Below are positions 16,459 through 26,220 of a stretch of 64,000 nt of DNA, one piece after another. The notes under the pieces are model-generated. The model saw nothing but the letters and a program-made list of their open reading frames with translations, made no database searches and was not told the DNA's origin. The stretch's first letter is position 1; each line of letters opens with the position of its first letter. Both the position numbers and the translations under genes were made by a program. The DNA comes from Calditrichota bacterium (GTDB lineage: Bacteria; Zhuqueibacterota; Zhuqueibacteria; Zhuqueibacterales; Geothermadaptataceae), in the NCBI GenBank assembly GCA_008501765.1, contig QQUE01000007.1, positions 124,001-188,000 of the forward strand, in the 5' to 3' direction.

Positions 16459-19083
16459 TTGGCTGCAAAACGAAGAATATTTCAGGTAGCAAAAGAATGC
16501 AATGTTTCCAACGAAGCTTTACTTGGTTTTTTAACGAAGCATAGTTTTTCAGTAAAAAACCATATGAGCCTGGTGACAGATGAAATGTATGGGATCGTCT
16601 CAAAAAAATATTTGGGTAAGGCCGTACGGGAGACATCAGGCGAAGCGGAATATGATTTTCGCAAGAAGCTGAAAGAAAAGAAGGCCGTTGAGCAAAAAAA
16701 GAAGGAGGTCGCACAGGAAGAACTGGATCAGCGACTTAAATTCGCCCGAGAAGTTGTCGTTAAAAAAACGAAGCGTAAAACTCCTTCAAAGGAAGAAGTT
16801 CTGAAAATTGCTGTGGATTCTGCAAAAGCAGAAGCTCTCGAGCAAATTAAAGAAGGGACGCATAAGAAGGTTGATGAGATTCAAAAACCGGTTCGTGAAC
16901 AACCCGCTAAAAGTGATGCTGTAGAGCCAGTCAGCGTTAATAAGAAAACTGCGGTTCCAGCCAAAGATATGCCCCCTGTAAAAGAGACAAAAGAAGAAAA
17001 GGGTAAGAGTGCTGGTGCAGAAAAAACTTCGGATGCCAAACCACGAAAGCCAAAATCGAAGGACGAAGTTGTCGCTACTGATAAACCTGCTAAAACCACA
17101 CCTTCCGATACAAATGGCGTGGAGGCTAAAGATAAAGCCGAATCCAAGGATGCTGGTGGCAAGAAAGGCAAGAAAAAACGCCGCAAGAAAAAACGTCAAA
17201 TTAGTGATGAAGAAATTTCTGCATCAATTAAGCAGACATTAGCCGCAATGGATGAGGGTAAGGGCCGCCGTAAGCACAAAAAAGCACGATCAGCCGATGA
17301 TGAAGAAATTGACGATATTGAAATTTCGACGATTAAAGTATCGGAATTTATTTCAGCTGCAGATTTGGCAAAACTGATGGAGATCGATGCATCATCGATT
17401 ATCAAAACATGCCTCGATTTGGGAATGATGATTTCGATAAACCAGCGGCTTGATATGGATACAATTACCATGCTTGCCGATGAATTTGGATTTAATGTTG
17501 AGCAAGAAAAAGAGTTTGCCTCTCTGGAAGAAGAAGATTTTGATGAAGTTGAAGATGAGGAAAATTTAAGACCACGTCCGCCCGTTGTAACGATTATGGG
17601 GCACGTGGATCATGGCAAGACTTCGCTGCTGGATTACATGCGTGAAAGTAATGTAATTGCTGGTGAATCGGGTGGTATTACCCAGCATATTGGTGCCTAT
17701 GAAGTAACGGTGAAAGAAGACAAGCATATTACATTTCTTGATACCCCAGGGCACGAAGCATTTACTGCTATGCGTGCTCGCGGTGCTCAAGCTACGGATA
17801 TAGTTATTTTGATAGTTTCGGCTGATGATGGTGTGCAGGAACAGACATTGGAAGCTTTAAATCATGCGAAAGCAGCGAATGTTCCGATTGTTATCGCGAT
17901 TAATAAAATTGACAAACCAAATGCCAACCCGGATCAAGTAAAACAACAATTATCGACCCATAATGTTTTAGTTGAAAGTTGGGGTGGTGGATATCAAGAT
18001 ACTGAAATATCTGCGAAGACAGGTATGGGCATCGATAAACTGCTCGACGGAATTTTACTCGAATCAGAAATGCTGGAATTAAAAGCAAATCCGAACCGGG
18101 CTGCACGGGGATTGGTAGTTGAAGCCGAATTGGACAAGGGTAAAGGACCGATTGCAACTGTGCTCGTCCAGGCTGGAACTCTGCGTGTTGGTGATATTTT
18201 TGTGGCCGGGTTAACTTACGGCCGGGTGCGGGCACTTCTCGATGAAAGAGGGAAGCGTGTTAAAGAAGCACCGCCATCAACACCAATACGGGTTATCGGT
18301 TTCTCTTCCGTGCCTCAATCCGGGGACAGACTCGTGGTTATGAATACCGAAAAAGAAACGCGGGATATTAGCATGAAACGCCAGCAACTTCGGCGTGAGC
18401 AGGAAATCCGTCAAGTGAAACACATGACGCTGGATCAAATATCCAAACAAATTAAAGAGGGCAGCGTTCGCGAATTAAATATTATCGTTAAAGCAGATGT
18501 GGATGGATCCGTGGAAGCCATTGCCGATAGCTTAATGAAATTATCGACAAGTGAAGTTGCGGTTAATGTGATTCACAAAGCGGTTGGCGGTATCTCCGAG
18601 ACCGATGTGAATCTCGCTGTGGCATCTGATGCAATTATTATAGGTTTTCACGTACGAGTTGCACTACAAGCACGCGATCTTGCCTCAAAGGAAGAGATCG
18701 ACATTCGGCTCTATCAAGTTATTTATGATGCTGTGAACGATGTAAAAGCAGCCCTTGAAGGGATGCTTTCTCCGGAAATTAAAGAGGAAACCAGCGGGAC
18801 AATTGAAGTTCGCGAAACATTCAAAGTCCCGAAAATTGGAACAATTGCAGGCTGCTATGTCACCTCCGGTAAGATTCATCGCAATGATCCTGTTCGACTT
18901 TATCGCGACAACAAGTTGGTTTATGAAGGCAAGATTTCTTCTTTGAAGCGTTTCAAGGATGATGTTAAAGAAGTGGCCACCGGGTTTGAGTGTGGAATAG
19001 GCATCGAAGGCTATGATGATATCCACGTTGATGATGTAATTGAAACTATTAAAATTGTTGAGATTAAACGTAAGTTAGCGTGA
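16459..19083 (+). CDS. infB: Translation initiation factor IF-2
   Basis: An 874-residue GTPase that positions initiator tRNA on the 30S subunit. The start is TTG, giving MAAKRRIFQVAKE, the normal IF2N domain start. Residues about 80-280 are Lys/Glu-rich low-complexity linker with the basic run KKGKKKRRKKKRQ. The G domain has G1 GHVDHGKT at 381-388, then DTPGHEAF and NKID; beta-barrel domains II and IV and domain III follow. The long linker is within the usual range for IF-2. The stop codon overlaps the next gene. Confidence 0.97.
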   Translation: MAAKRRIFQVAKECNVSNEALLGFLTKHSFSVKNHMSLVTDEMYGIVSKKYLGKAVRETSGEAEYDFRKKLKEKKAVEQKKKEVAQEELDQRLKFAREVVVKKTKRKTPSKEEVLKIAVDSAKAEALEQIKEGTHKKVDEIQKPVREQPAKSDAVEPVSVNKKTAVPAKDMPPVKETKEEKGKSAGAEKTSDAKPRKPKSKDEVVATDKPAKTTPSDTNGVEAKDKAESKDAGGKKGKKKRRKKKRQISDEEISASIKQTLAAMDEGKGRRKHKKARSADDEEIDDIEISTIKVSEFISAADLAKLMEIDASSIIKTCLDLGMMISINQRLDMDTITMLADEFGFNVEQEKEFASLEEEDFDEVEDEENLRPRPPVVTIMGHVDHGKTSLLDYMRESNVIAGESGGITQHIGAYEVTVKEDKHITFLDTPGHEAFTAMRARGAQATDIVILIVSADDGVQEQTLEALNHAKAANVPIVIAINKIDKPNANPDQVKQQLSTHNVLVESWGGGYQDTEISAKTGMGIDKLLDGILLESEMLELKANPNRAARGLVVEAELDKGKGPIATVLVQAGTLRVGDIFVAGLTYGRVRALLDERGKRVKEAPPSTPIRVIGFSSVPQSGDRLVVMNTEKETRDISMKRQQLRREQEIRQVKHMTLDQISKQIKEGSVRELNIIVKADVDGSVEAIADSLMKLSTSEVAVNVIHKAVGGISETDVNLAVASDAIIIGFHVRVALQARDLASKEEIDIRLYQVIYDAVNDVKAALEGMLSPEIKEETSGTIEVRETFKVPKIGTIAGCYVTSGKIHRNDPVRLYRDNKLVYEGKISSLKRFKDDVKEVATGFECGIGIEGYDDIHVDDVIETIKIVEIKRKLA

Positions 19084-19364
19084 TGTTGGTAGCAATTTGC
19101 CAAATAGAGATGTTAATCATTGATAGCCACTCTTTAAAAGATAAAAGATCCGTAGTTAAGAGTTTAAAAGAGAGAATCAGGCAGAAATTTAATGTGTCGA
19201 TTGCCGAAGTAGCTGAAAATGACCATCATAGTTTAGCATTGCTTGGCGTTGCAATTGTGTCGAATAATAAAAGACACCTCGAGCAAATTTTCACAAAAAT
19301 ATTAACTTTTATTGAACAGGATGGGCGAGTTGAAATAGTGCGGCAGCTTTTTGAACTCGGATAA
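19083..19364 (+). CDS. ylxP: YlxP/DUF503 family protein
   Basis: A 93-residue small protein of the DUF503 family, commonly placed between infB and rbfA. LKDKRSVVKSLKERI is the characteristic segment. The ATG at 19083 shares its A with the infB TGA stop; an extra in-frame GTG at 19080 lies inside infB. A role in ribosome assembly or RNA binding has been proposed for the family but no activity is established. Confidence 0.92.
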   Translation: MLVAICQIEMLIIDSHSLKDKRSVVKSLKERIRQKFNVSIAEVAENDHHSLALLGVAIVSNNKRHLEQIFTKILTFIEQDGRVEIVRQLFELG

Positions 19365-19369
19365 CATAA

Positions 19370-19708
19370 ATGAAAAAAAGAGCGGATCGCGTATCCCAGT
19401 TGTTGCGGCAAATTATTTCAGAAGCGATTACCTTTAGGTGGAAACACCCCCACGCGCAGCAAATTACTGTTCAACAAGTTAAAGTTACTGACAACATTCG
19501 AAGTGCGAAAGTGTATGTCGGCATAATGGGAGAAGAAGTTACAAAAGCAGAAGCACTGGAAGGTCTCCAGGATGCAGTCGGTTTTTTTAAGAATGAAATC
19601 AGCCAACAAACGAAACTGCAATTTATGCCTGAACTGAAGTTTATTTATGATGACACACTGGATCATGCTGATCGCATAAATAATTTGTTGAATTCAATTA
19701 AAAAGTAA
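19370..19708 (+). CDS. rbfA: Ribosome-binding factor A
   Basis: A 112-residue 30S maturation factor with a KH-type fold, of typical length. The N-terminal RADRVSQLLRQIISEAI and the C-terminal ELKFIYDDTLDHADRI match the family. It binds near the 16S rRNA 5' end and helps late 30S processing. It starts 5 bases after ylxP and its TAA is directly followed by the truB ATG. Confidence 0.96.
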   Translation: MKKRADRVSQLLRQIISEAITFRWKHPHAQQITVQQVKVTDNIRSAKVYVGIMGEEVTKAEALEGLQDAVGFFKNEISQQTKLQFMPELKFIYDDTLDHADRINNLLNSIKK

Positions 19709-20428
19709 ATGCATTCGATGAATATTAGCCGGGAGCATCTTTATTCGGGACAGATTGTTCCAATTGACAAGCCTGTTAACTGGACTTCATTTGATGTAGT
19801 CAATAAACTTCGTTCAGTCTCAAAAATTCGCAAAGTTGGGCACGCAGGTACGCTGGATCCGTTCGCAACCGGATTGTTGCTCGTCTGCTTTGCCAAAGCG
19901 ACGAAAAGCGTAGAAAAACTTATGGGTCTGCCCAAGGAATATATCGCTCGCTTTAAATTTGGTGTAGAAACAGATAGCCATGATATTACTGGAAAAGTTG
20001 TTCAAGAGTTCGCGCCAATCGATTTAACCATCGATCGTCTTGAAGCAGTTTTGAAGAATTACCGTGGTGAAATTGAGCAGATTCCACCCATGTATTCAGC
20101 CTTAAAAGTTCGAGGCAAGAAACTTTATGAATATGCCCGGGAAGGAAAAACGATAATCCGTGAACCGCGGCCAGTCACAATTTACGAATTGACTGTACTC
20201 GAATTAAATAATGATGAATGTGTTCTCAAAATTTGCTGTTCAAAAGGAACATATATACGCTCTCTCGCCCGTGATATTGGAAGAGACTTGAAAAGTGGTG
20301 CCTTTATTTCAGAACTTCGACGGACTCGAATTGGTGACTATCATATTGATTCAGCATTTAAAATTGAAGACTTTATTTCAGCTTTAAAGGAAAATAAACC
20401 ATCAAATGAATGTTTATCACGGGATTGA
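19709..20428 (+). CDS. truB: tRNA pseudouridine(55) synthase TruB
   Basis: A 239-residue enzyme that converts U55 of tRNA to pseudouridine. The catalytic Asp is D50 in HAGTLDPFATGLL; the YIRSLARDIG motif near the end of the catalytic domain is present. It lacks the C-terminal PUA domain of longer homologues, as is common. The ATG at 19709 directly follows rbfA; an in-frame ATG at 19718 (MNISREHL) is an alternative start. It overlaps ribF by 23 bases. Confidence 0.95.
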   Translation: MHSMNISREHLYSGQIVPIDKPVNWTSFDVVNKLRSVSKIRKVGHAGTLDPFATGLLLVCFAKATKSVEKLMGLPKEYIARFKFGVETDSHDITGKVVQEFAPIDLTIDRLEAVLKNYRGEIEQIPPMYSALKVRGKKLYEYAREGKTIIREPRPVTIYELTVLELNNDECVLKICCSKGTYIRSLARDIGRDLKSGAFISELRRTRIGDYHIDSAFKIEDFISALKENKPSNECLSRD

Positions 20429-21350
20429 TAATTTCCAATTTGAAGCTAAAAACATTCTGACTATTGGTACTTTTGATGGTGTCCACCTCGGTCATAAATA
20501 TTTATTGAACCGGGTAATTGTTCTTTCTAAAAAACTCGATGGCAAACCTGCAGTGGTTACTTTCGAACCGCATCCGCAGATGGTCGTAAATAGCAACCGG
20601 GAAATTCCGATTAAAATTATTACCACTCTCGATGAAAAACTTGAGATGCTAAAAGCAGCGGGCATTCAAAGTGTTTATGTGATAGAATTTAATAACCAAT
20701 TCGCCAAATTCACTTCTGTGGAATTCATCGAGAATTATTTGAAAACCAAAATTGGTTTAATGGGTATCGTTGTCGGGTTTGATCATAATTTTGGCAATGC
20801 GCGAAAGGGCGATTTCGAAACTTTAAACGCTGCCTTTTCCGATGAAGCGATAGAGGTCGAGAAACTTGATCGCTATGCGTTTAATGATGAAATAATAAGT
20901 TCATCAACCATTAGACGGCTAATCGCTAACGGTGAAATAGTGCGCGCTAACGAACTATTGGGTTATCCATACAGTATTGCCGGACCTATTGTTTTTGGGG
21001 ATAAACGCGGGCGTAACCTGGGTTTCCCGACGGCAAATCTCGATATTGCAAAATTGAACAAGATTATGCCGGAAATGGGGGTTTACGCAGTACGCGCATC
21101 TATCGGAAATGAATCATATTTTGGTATGGCAAATGTCGGAATTCGTCCAACTTTTGCACAAGAATCATTGAGTTTGGAAGTAAATATTTTCGATTTTTCA
21201 GAGAATATTTATGGTAAAATGGTGCGGGTCCATTTTTTAAAAAAAATACGCAATGAAGTTAAATTTTCTAATCCGCAAGCACTAATTAAACAGTTACAAA
21301 AAGATAAAACCGAAACAACTTTTTTTTTAAAATCAACTTATAAAACATAA
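20406..21350 (+). CDS. ribF: Bifunctional riboflavin kinase / FAD synthetase
   Basis: A 314-residue enzyme that phosphorylates riboflavin to FMN and adenylates FMN to FAD. The N-terminal nucleotidyltransferase half has GTFDGVHLGH at 21-30; the C-terminal riboflavin kinase half has GDKRGRNLGFPTANL near 198-212. It overlaps truB by 23 bases, so translation is probably coupled. The riboflavin pathway itself is at 52.6-56.1 kb; this enzyme makes the FMN that the riboswitch there senses. Confidence 0.96.
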   Translation: MNVYHGIDNFQFEAKNILTIGTFDGVHLGHKYLLNRVIVLSKKLDGKPAVVTFEPHPQMVVNSNREIPIKIITTLDEKLEMLKAAGIQSVYVIEFNNQFAKFTSVEFIENYLKTKIGLMGIVVGFDHNFGNARKGDFETLNAAFSDEAIEVEKLDRYAFNDEIISSSTIRRLIANGEIVRANELLGYPYSIAGPIVFGDKRGRNLGFPTANLDIAKLNKIMPEMGVYAVRASIGNESYFGMANVGIRPTFAQESLSLEVNIFDFSENIYGKMVRVHFLKKIRNEVKFSNPQALIKQLQKDKTETTFFLKSTYKT

Positions 21351-21383
21351 TTTAAAAAGCCAGAAAATAAGCGGAGATTTCAA

Positions 21384-21653
21384 ATGCCTCTTACAAAAGA
21401 AGTGAATCAGGAAATTATGAATGAATTTGGTAAGGATTCAAAAGATTCTGGAAGTGCAGAAGTACAAATTGCAATGCTAACGAAAAGAATTTCTGATTTA
21501 AAAGAGCATTTCCAGAAAAACAAAAAAGACCACCATTCCCGGCTTGGATTGCTAAAAATGGTTGGCAAGCGCCGTCGTCTTTTGAATTATCTGATTAAGA
21601 CAGATATCGAAGGCTACAGAGAAATTATCAAAAAACTAAATATTCGTCGCTAA
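21384..21653 (+). CDS. rpsO: 30S ribosomal protein S15
   Basis: An 89-residue protein, the standard length of S15, which binds the central domain of 16S rRNA. Characteristic segments [33 protein letters not shown] and Y-R-E-I are present. GCGGAGA precedes the ATG. The rpsO-pnp order is widely conserved. Confidence 0.97.
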   Translation: MPLTKEVNQEIMNEFGKDSKDSGSAEVQIAMLTKRISDLKEHFQKNKKDHHSRLGLLKMVGKRRRLLNYLIKTDIEGYREIIKKLNIRR

Positions 21654-21720
21654 ATATTTATACTAGTTAGTTCTAGGATTCGACGAAGTAAAGATTTTCC
21701 CTTTAAGGAGCGTCATTATA

Positions 21721-23799
21721 ATGACTATTAGTAAAGAAACAACGATTAACGACCAAAAGATCGTCTTTGAAACTGGCGAACTTGCGAAACAAGCCCATGG
21801 TGCCATACTGCTGAAAATGGGAGACACAAGTCTTCTCGCTACGGTAGTTGGATCGGATAAGGCATCCAATATGGGCTTCTTTCCGCTTAGTGTTGATTAT
21901 CGTGAAAAAGCGTATGCCGCAGGAAAAATTCCTGGTGGCTATATCAAACGCGAAGCAAGACCAAGTGAAAAAGAAATATTAAGTGCACGACTTACAGACC
22001 GTTGTTTACGTCCATTGTTTCCAGATGGATACATGAATGAAGTCCAGATCCAGATTCAAATTTTGTCCGTTGATAAAGAAAATGACGCCGATGTTTTAGG
22101 AATGTGCGCCGCTTCTGCTGCGTTGGCAATTTCGGATATTCCATGGGCAGGGCCGATTGCTGGCGTACGTGTTGGCCGGGTTAACGGTGAATTTGTCGCC
22201 AATCCAACTTATGAACAACTGGATGAAAGCGATATCGATCTGATGATAGGGGCGAGTGCTGATTCAATCATGATGGTTGAAGGTGAAGCATCAGAAGTTG
22301 CAGAAGCGGATATGCTGGCAGCAATCGAATTTGGAAGCAACGTTGCCAAAGAGATCGTTAAAACGATTGAAGAACTCGTCGAGTTGGCTGGGAAGACGAA
22401 ACGTGAATATGTTGTTGAGCCCATTGCCGGTGAACTTGTTGAGCGGATACGGACAGACGCAACCGAAAAACTGCAGGAATGTCTTAAACTCACGGTAAAA
22501 GAAGACCGAAAAAAAGCGTTAAACGATTTTAAAGAAGAATACATTCCTAGCCTTGAAGAAGCATTCCCTGACGCAACAGATGACATAAAATCCGTCATGC
22601 ATGATATCGAAAAAGAATATACACGCGCCATGATTATGAAAGATTCGCGCCGGCTTGATGGCCGCGATATGGACGATATTCGCCATATTGAGAGCAAAAC
22701 AAGTCTTCTTGCACGGACGCATGGTTCAAGCCTTTTTACCCGTGGTCAAACGCAAGCACTTGCTGTTGTAACCTTGGGAACAAAAGTTGATGAACAACGA
22801 ATGGACGCTCTGGAAGGTGAATACTTTAAATCTTATACGCTTCACTATAATTTTCCACCATTTTGTGTTGGCGAAGCACGCCCGATCCGGGGTGTGAGCC
22901 GCCGGGAAATTGGCCATGGAAATTTGGCTGAACGTGCATTGAAACCTATCATTCCATCCGATGTTATCTTTCCCTATACTATCAGAATCGTTTCCGAAAT
23001 TCTGGAATCGAATGGTTCTTCGTCGATGGCTTCTGTTTGTGCAGGGTCATTGGCCTTGATGGACGCCGGTGTTCCTGTTAAATCACCGGTAGCAGGCATC
23101 GCGATGGGATTGATAAAAGAAGAAAATGATTTTAAAGTTCTCACAGATATTCTCGGTGATGAAGATCATTTGGGTGATATGGATTTTAAAGTCGCAGGAA
23201 CAAAAGATGGAATTACTGCTTTCCAAATGGATATCAAAGTGCGGGGTATTTCCCGCGAAATCATGGAAATTGCACTCGACAAAGCCAAAACAGCGCGACT
23301 TTCTATTCTTGATTCGATGAACGCAGCATTACCCGAATCACGCGAATCGATGTCGAAATATGCACCACGTATCTTAACAATGAATATCAAGCCCGATCAA
23401 ATCGGCGCTGTTATTGGACCGGGCGGGAAGGTAATTCGTGATATTGTTGACCGGACCGGTGCAACAATCGATATCGAAGACGATGGTACAGTGAAAATTG
23501 CTTCAACTGAACCAGGGGCCGCTAAAATGGCAATCTCAATTATCGAGGGCCTGACTGCAACCCCGGAGGCTGGAAAAGTTTACAAAGGCAAGGTTAAAAA
23601 GATAACCAACTTCGGTGCATTTGTAGAAATTTTACCTGGCAAGGAAGGGTTGCTTCATATATCAGAAATTGATACGCAACGCGTCAATAAAGTTGAAGAT
23701 ATCCTTTCAGTAGGTCAGGAAATTGAGGTGAAACTTGTGCGTGTCGATGATTCTGGCAAAATGAATTTAAGCCGAAAAGCTTTGTTGCAGTCGGAATAG
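21721..23799 (+). CDS. pnp: Polyribonucleotide nucleotidyltransferase (PNPase)
   Basis: A 692-residue phosphorolytic 3'-5' exoribonuclease. Two RNase PH-like domains are separated by a helical domain; the active-site acidic cluster LGDEDHLGDMDF lies near 478-489. A KH domain (GAVIGPGGKVIRDI, about 563-576) and an S1 domain (VYKGKVKKI onward, about 620-690) follow. AAGGAG precedes the ATG by 10 bases. All catalytic parts look intact. This may matter here because RNase Y, encoded at 32.5-34.0 kb, looks degenerate. Confidence 0.97.
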   Translation: MTISKETTINDQKIVFETGELAKQAHGAILLKMGDTSLLATVVGSDKASNMGFFPLSVDYREKAYAAGKIPGGYIKREARPSEKEILSARLTDRCLRPLFPDGYMNEVQIQIQILSVDKENDADVLGMCAASAALAISDIPWAGPIAGVRVGRVNGEFVANPTYEQLDESDIDLMIGASADSIMMVEGEASEVAEADMLAAIEFGSNVAKEIVKTIEELVELAGKTKREYVVEPIAGELVERIRTDATEKLQECLKLTVKEDRKKALNDFKEEYIPSLEEAFPDATDDIKSVMHDIEKEYTRAMIMKDSRRLDGRDMDDIRHIESKTSLLARTHGSSLFTRGQTQALAVVTLGTKVDEQRMDALEGEYFKSYTLHYNFPPFCVGEARPIRGVSRREIGHGNLAERALKPIIPSDVIFPYTIRIVSEILESNGSSSMASVCAGSLALMDAGVPVKSPVAGIAMGLIKEENDFKVLTDILGDEDHLGDMDFKVAGTKDGITAFQMDIKVRGISREIMEIALDKAKTARLSILDSMNAALPESRESMSKYAPRILTMNIKPDQIGAVIGPGGKVIRDIVDRTGATIDIEDDGTVKIASTEPGAAKMAISIIEGLTATPEAGKVYKGKVKKITNFGAFVEILPGKEGLLHISEIDTQRVNKVEDILSVGQEIEVKLVRVDDSGKMNLSRKALLQSE

Positions 23800-23826
23800 T
23801 ATTCTCGTATTTTATCAAGAAAAAAT

Positions 23827-25068
23827 GTGGAACAAAAGCATACACACATTAATAAATCGATCCTGTCAAACGGAATAAGAATTGTCACCGAGAAAATACC
23901 TCATGTGCGTTCTGTTTCGTTTGGCATTTGGCTCGAAGTTGGTAGCCGGAACGAAAATTCAACAAATAATGGTGTTTCACATTTTATCGAACACATGCTC
24001 TTTAAGGGGACTAAAAAGCGCAGTGCCTTTCAAATTGCTGAAAGTATTGAAAATGTCGGGGGACATCTCAATGCTTTTACCAGCAAAGATCTAACCTGCT
24101 ACTACGCACATATTCTCGATGAACATCTTCCCTTGGCTATTGATGTTCTGGCAGATATCCTGCAAGAATCGCTTTTTAATGAATCAGAAATCAAAAAAGA
24201 ACAGGAAGTTGTGCTTGAAGAAATTCGTGCATCGGAGGAAGTTCCTGAAGAGCGCATTCATGATTATTTTTTTGCTGATTTATTCAGACCCCATCCACTC
24301 GGCTTTCCAACTCTTGGCACTGAACAAACTGTAAAAAGTTTTGATCAGAACATGCTCCTTGAATATTTCCATAAAAATTATACTGGCAATCGAATCGTTA
24401 TTGCAGCAGCTGGCAATCTGCATCATCCGGAAATATGCGATCTCATTGAAAAGAAGTTTAGTGCACTTGTCAAAGCACCAAAACTGCCTATGGCAAAGCC
24501 TCTGAAATCACAACAGATTAAGCAAAAATATATTGAGGATTCTCTGCAAGCTCATGTATGTCTTGGGACTACTACAATTGAGTATAGCAACAAAATGAAG
24601 TATCCGCTTCTGGTGCTTAATACATTATTAGGCGGAGGAATGTCATCGCGGTTGTTTCAAAAAGTGCGCGAAAAACACGGGCTCTGTTATAATATTTATT
24701 CATATTTGGAATTCTTCGTAGACTCTGGCGTTTTTTGCATCTACACTGGTACGGAGCAGGGAAAAGTTGCGAAAAGTTTGGAACTTATTATTAAAGAACT
24801 TGATAATCTGAAAGAAAATTCCATATTAGACGAAGAACTTGAGAGAACGAAATCGCAGCTAAAAGGCAATTTATTGTTATCCCTCGAAAGTACTTCAAAC
24901 AGAATGAATCGCCTGGCAAAAATGGAAATTTATATGAAAAAAAATATATCACTTGATGATATTTCTAAGGGGCTTAATAATGTGACTGCTCAAGAAATAC
25001 AGCTTCAGGCTAAGAAGCTGTTTGATTTTGAACGGTTGGTGCAATCTATTTTGTTGCCTGTAAATTAA
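23827..25068 (+). CDS. M16 family zinc peptidase (pitrilysin/processing-peptidase type)
   Basis: A 413-residue protease with a GTG start. The inverted zinc motif H52-x-x-E55-H56 is in SHFIEHMLFKGT, with the distal acidic ligand in the EVVLEEIRASEE helix. A second, inactive-type M16 domain follows in the C-terminal half (NTLLGGGMSSRLF). The family includes the mitochondrial processing peptidase beta-like YmxG proteins, which are often located downstream of pnp as here. No signal peptide, so it is probably cytoplasmic. Substrate unknown. Confidence 0.93.
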   Translation: MEQKHTHINKSILSNGIRIVTEKIPHVRSVSFGIWLEVGSRNENSTNNGVSHFIEHMLFKGTKKRSAFQIAESIENVGGHLNAFTSKDLTCYYAHILDEHLPLAIDVLADILQESLFNESEIKKEQEVVLEEIRASEEVPEERIHDYFFADLFRPHPLGFPTLGTEQTVKSFDQNMLLEYFHKNYTGNRIVIAAAGNLHHPEICDLIEKKFSALVKAPKLPMAKPLKSQQIKQKYIEDSLQAHVCLGTTTIEYSNKMKYPLLVLNTLLGGGMSSRLFQKVREKHGLCYNIYSYLEFFVDSGVFCIYTGTEQGKVAKSLELIIKELDNLKENSILDEELERTKSQLKGNLLLSLESTSNRMNRLAKMEIYMKKNISLDDISKGLNNVTAQEIQLQAKKLFDFERLVQSILLPVN

Positions 25069-25096
25069 TGAATTTCTTCAATGTATGGAGGTTGGG

Positions 25097-26212
25097 ATGA
25101 TCATTGGTGTTCCAAAAGAGATCAAAACCCTGGAAAACAGAGTTGCATTAGTTCCTGTTGGTGCAGAGTTGCTAACACAACAAAATCATAAAGTTTATGT
25201 CGAAAAAGATGCCGGAATTGGGAGTGGATTTACCGATGCGGATTATGTGGCCGCAGGTGCAACAATTCTTGACACACCGGATGATGTATTTGCTAAAGCA
25301 GAAATGATAATTAAAGTAAAAGAGCCTTTACCGCAAGAATACGGTTTGATTCGTAAAAATCAGATCGTCTTTACCTATTTTCATTTTGCAGCTTCCAGAG
25401 AATTAACCGACGGCATCTTGAAATCAAAATCAGTAGCGATTGCCTATGAAACCGTTGAAGCCCCGGACGGCTCATTGCCATTATTAATTCCAATGAGTGA
25501 AGTCGCCGGCAGAATGTCAATCCAGGAGGGTGCTCGTTGCCTGGAAAAAATCCATGGTGGCATCGGTGTGCTTTTAGGTGGTGTTCCCGGTACTGAGCCT
25601 GCAAATGTGGTAATCCTCGGCGGCGGAATTGTTGGGGTGAATGCTGCGAAAATGGCCGCGGGAATGGGCGCCCAAGTTTCCTTGCTGGATGTTAATTTAA
25701 AGCGTTTGCGCTATCTCGATGATGTAATGCCGAAGAATGTGCGTACAATTATGTCCAATCCTGAAAATATCCGCAATGCCATTCAACAAGCCGATTTAGT
25801 AGTTGGCGCCGTTCTCATTCCTGGTGCGAAAGCACCGCATTTGGTAACAAGAAGTATGTTATCATTGATGAAAAAAGGTTCAGTTATTGTCGACGTTGCC
25901 GTAGACCAAGGTGGTTGTGTTGAAACGATTCATGCAACAACACACGACAAACCAACCTACGAAATCGATGGTGTGGTACATTATGGAGTCGCAAACATGC
26001 CAGGTGCCGTTCCAAAAACTTCGACTATTGCCTTGACAAATGCCACATTACGCTATGCAATGGATATCGCTAATTATGGATTTCCAGGTTGTTTGAAAAA
26101 GAATCCGGAATTATTCAAAGGTGTAAATATGGTTGATGGCAAAGTCACGTATCGTGGCGTCGCCGAAGCTTTCGATTTGCCGTATCATGAATTGAACGAT
26201 ATACTGTCATAA
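25097..26212 (+). CDS. ald: Alanine dehydrogenase
   Basis: A 371-residue NAD-dependent enzyme that interconverts L-alanine and pyruvate plus ammonia. The ATG at 25097 is preferred because GGAGG lies 5 bases upstream and it gives the family start MIIGVPKEIK; an ATG at 25085 precedes the Shine-Dalgarno. Substrate-binding R-V-A-L near residue 15, the Rossmann motif GGGIVGVNAAKMAAGMGA, and the DVAVDQGGC segment are all present. Confidence 0.96.
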   Translation: MIIGVPKEIKTLENRVALVPVGAELLTQQNHKVYVEKDAGIGSGFTDADYVAAGATILDTPDDVFAKAEMIIKVKEPLPQEYGLIRKNQIVFTYFHFAASRELTDGILKSKSVAIAYETVEAPDGSLPLLIPMSEVAGRMSIQEGARCLEKIHGGIGVLLGGVPGTEPANVVILGGGIVGVNAAKMAAGMGAQVSLLDVNLKRLRYLDDVMPKNVRTIMSNPENIRNAIQQADLVVGAVLIPGAKAPHLVTRSMLSLMKKGSVIVDVAVDQGGCVETIHATTHDKPTYEIDGVVHYGVANMPGAVPKTSTIALTNATLRYAMDIANYGFPGCLKKNPELFKGVNMVDGKVTYRGVAEAFDLPYHELNDILS

Positions 26213-26220
26213 TTAAAAGA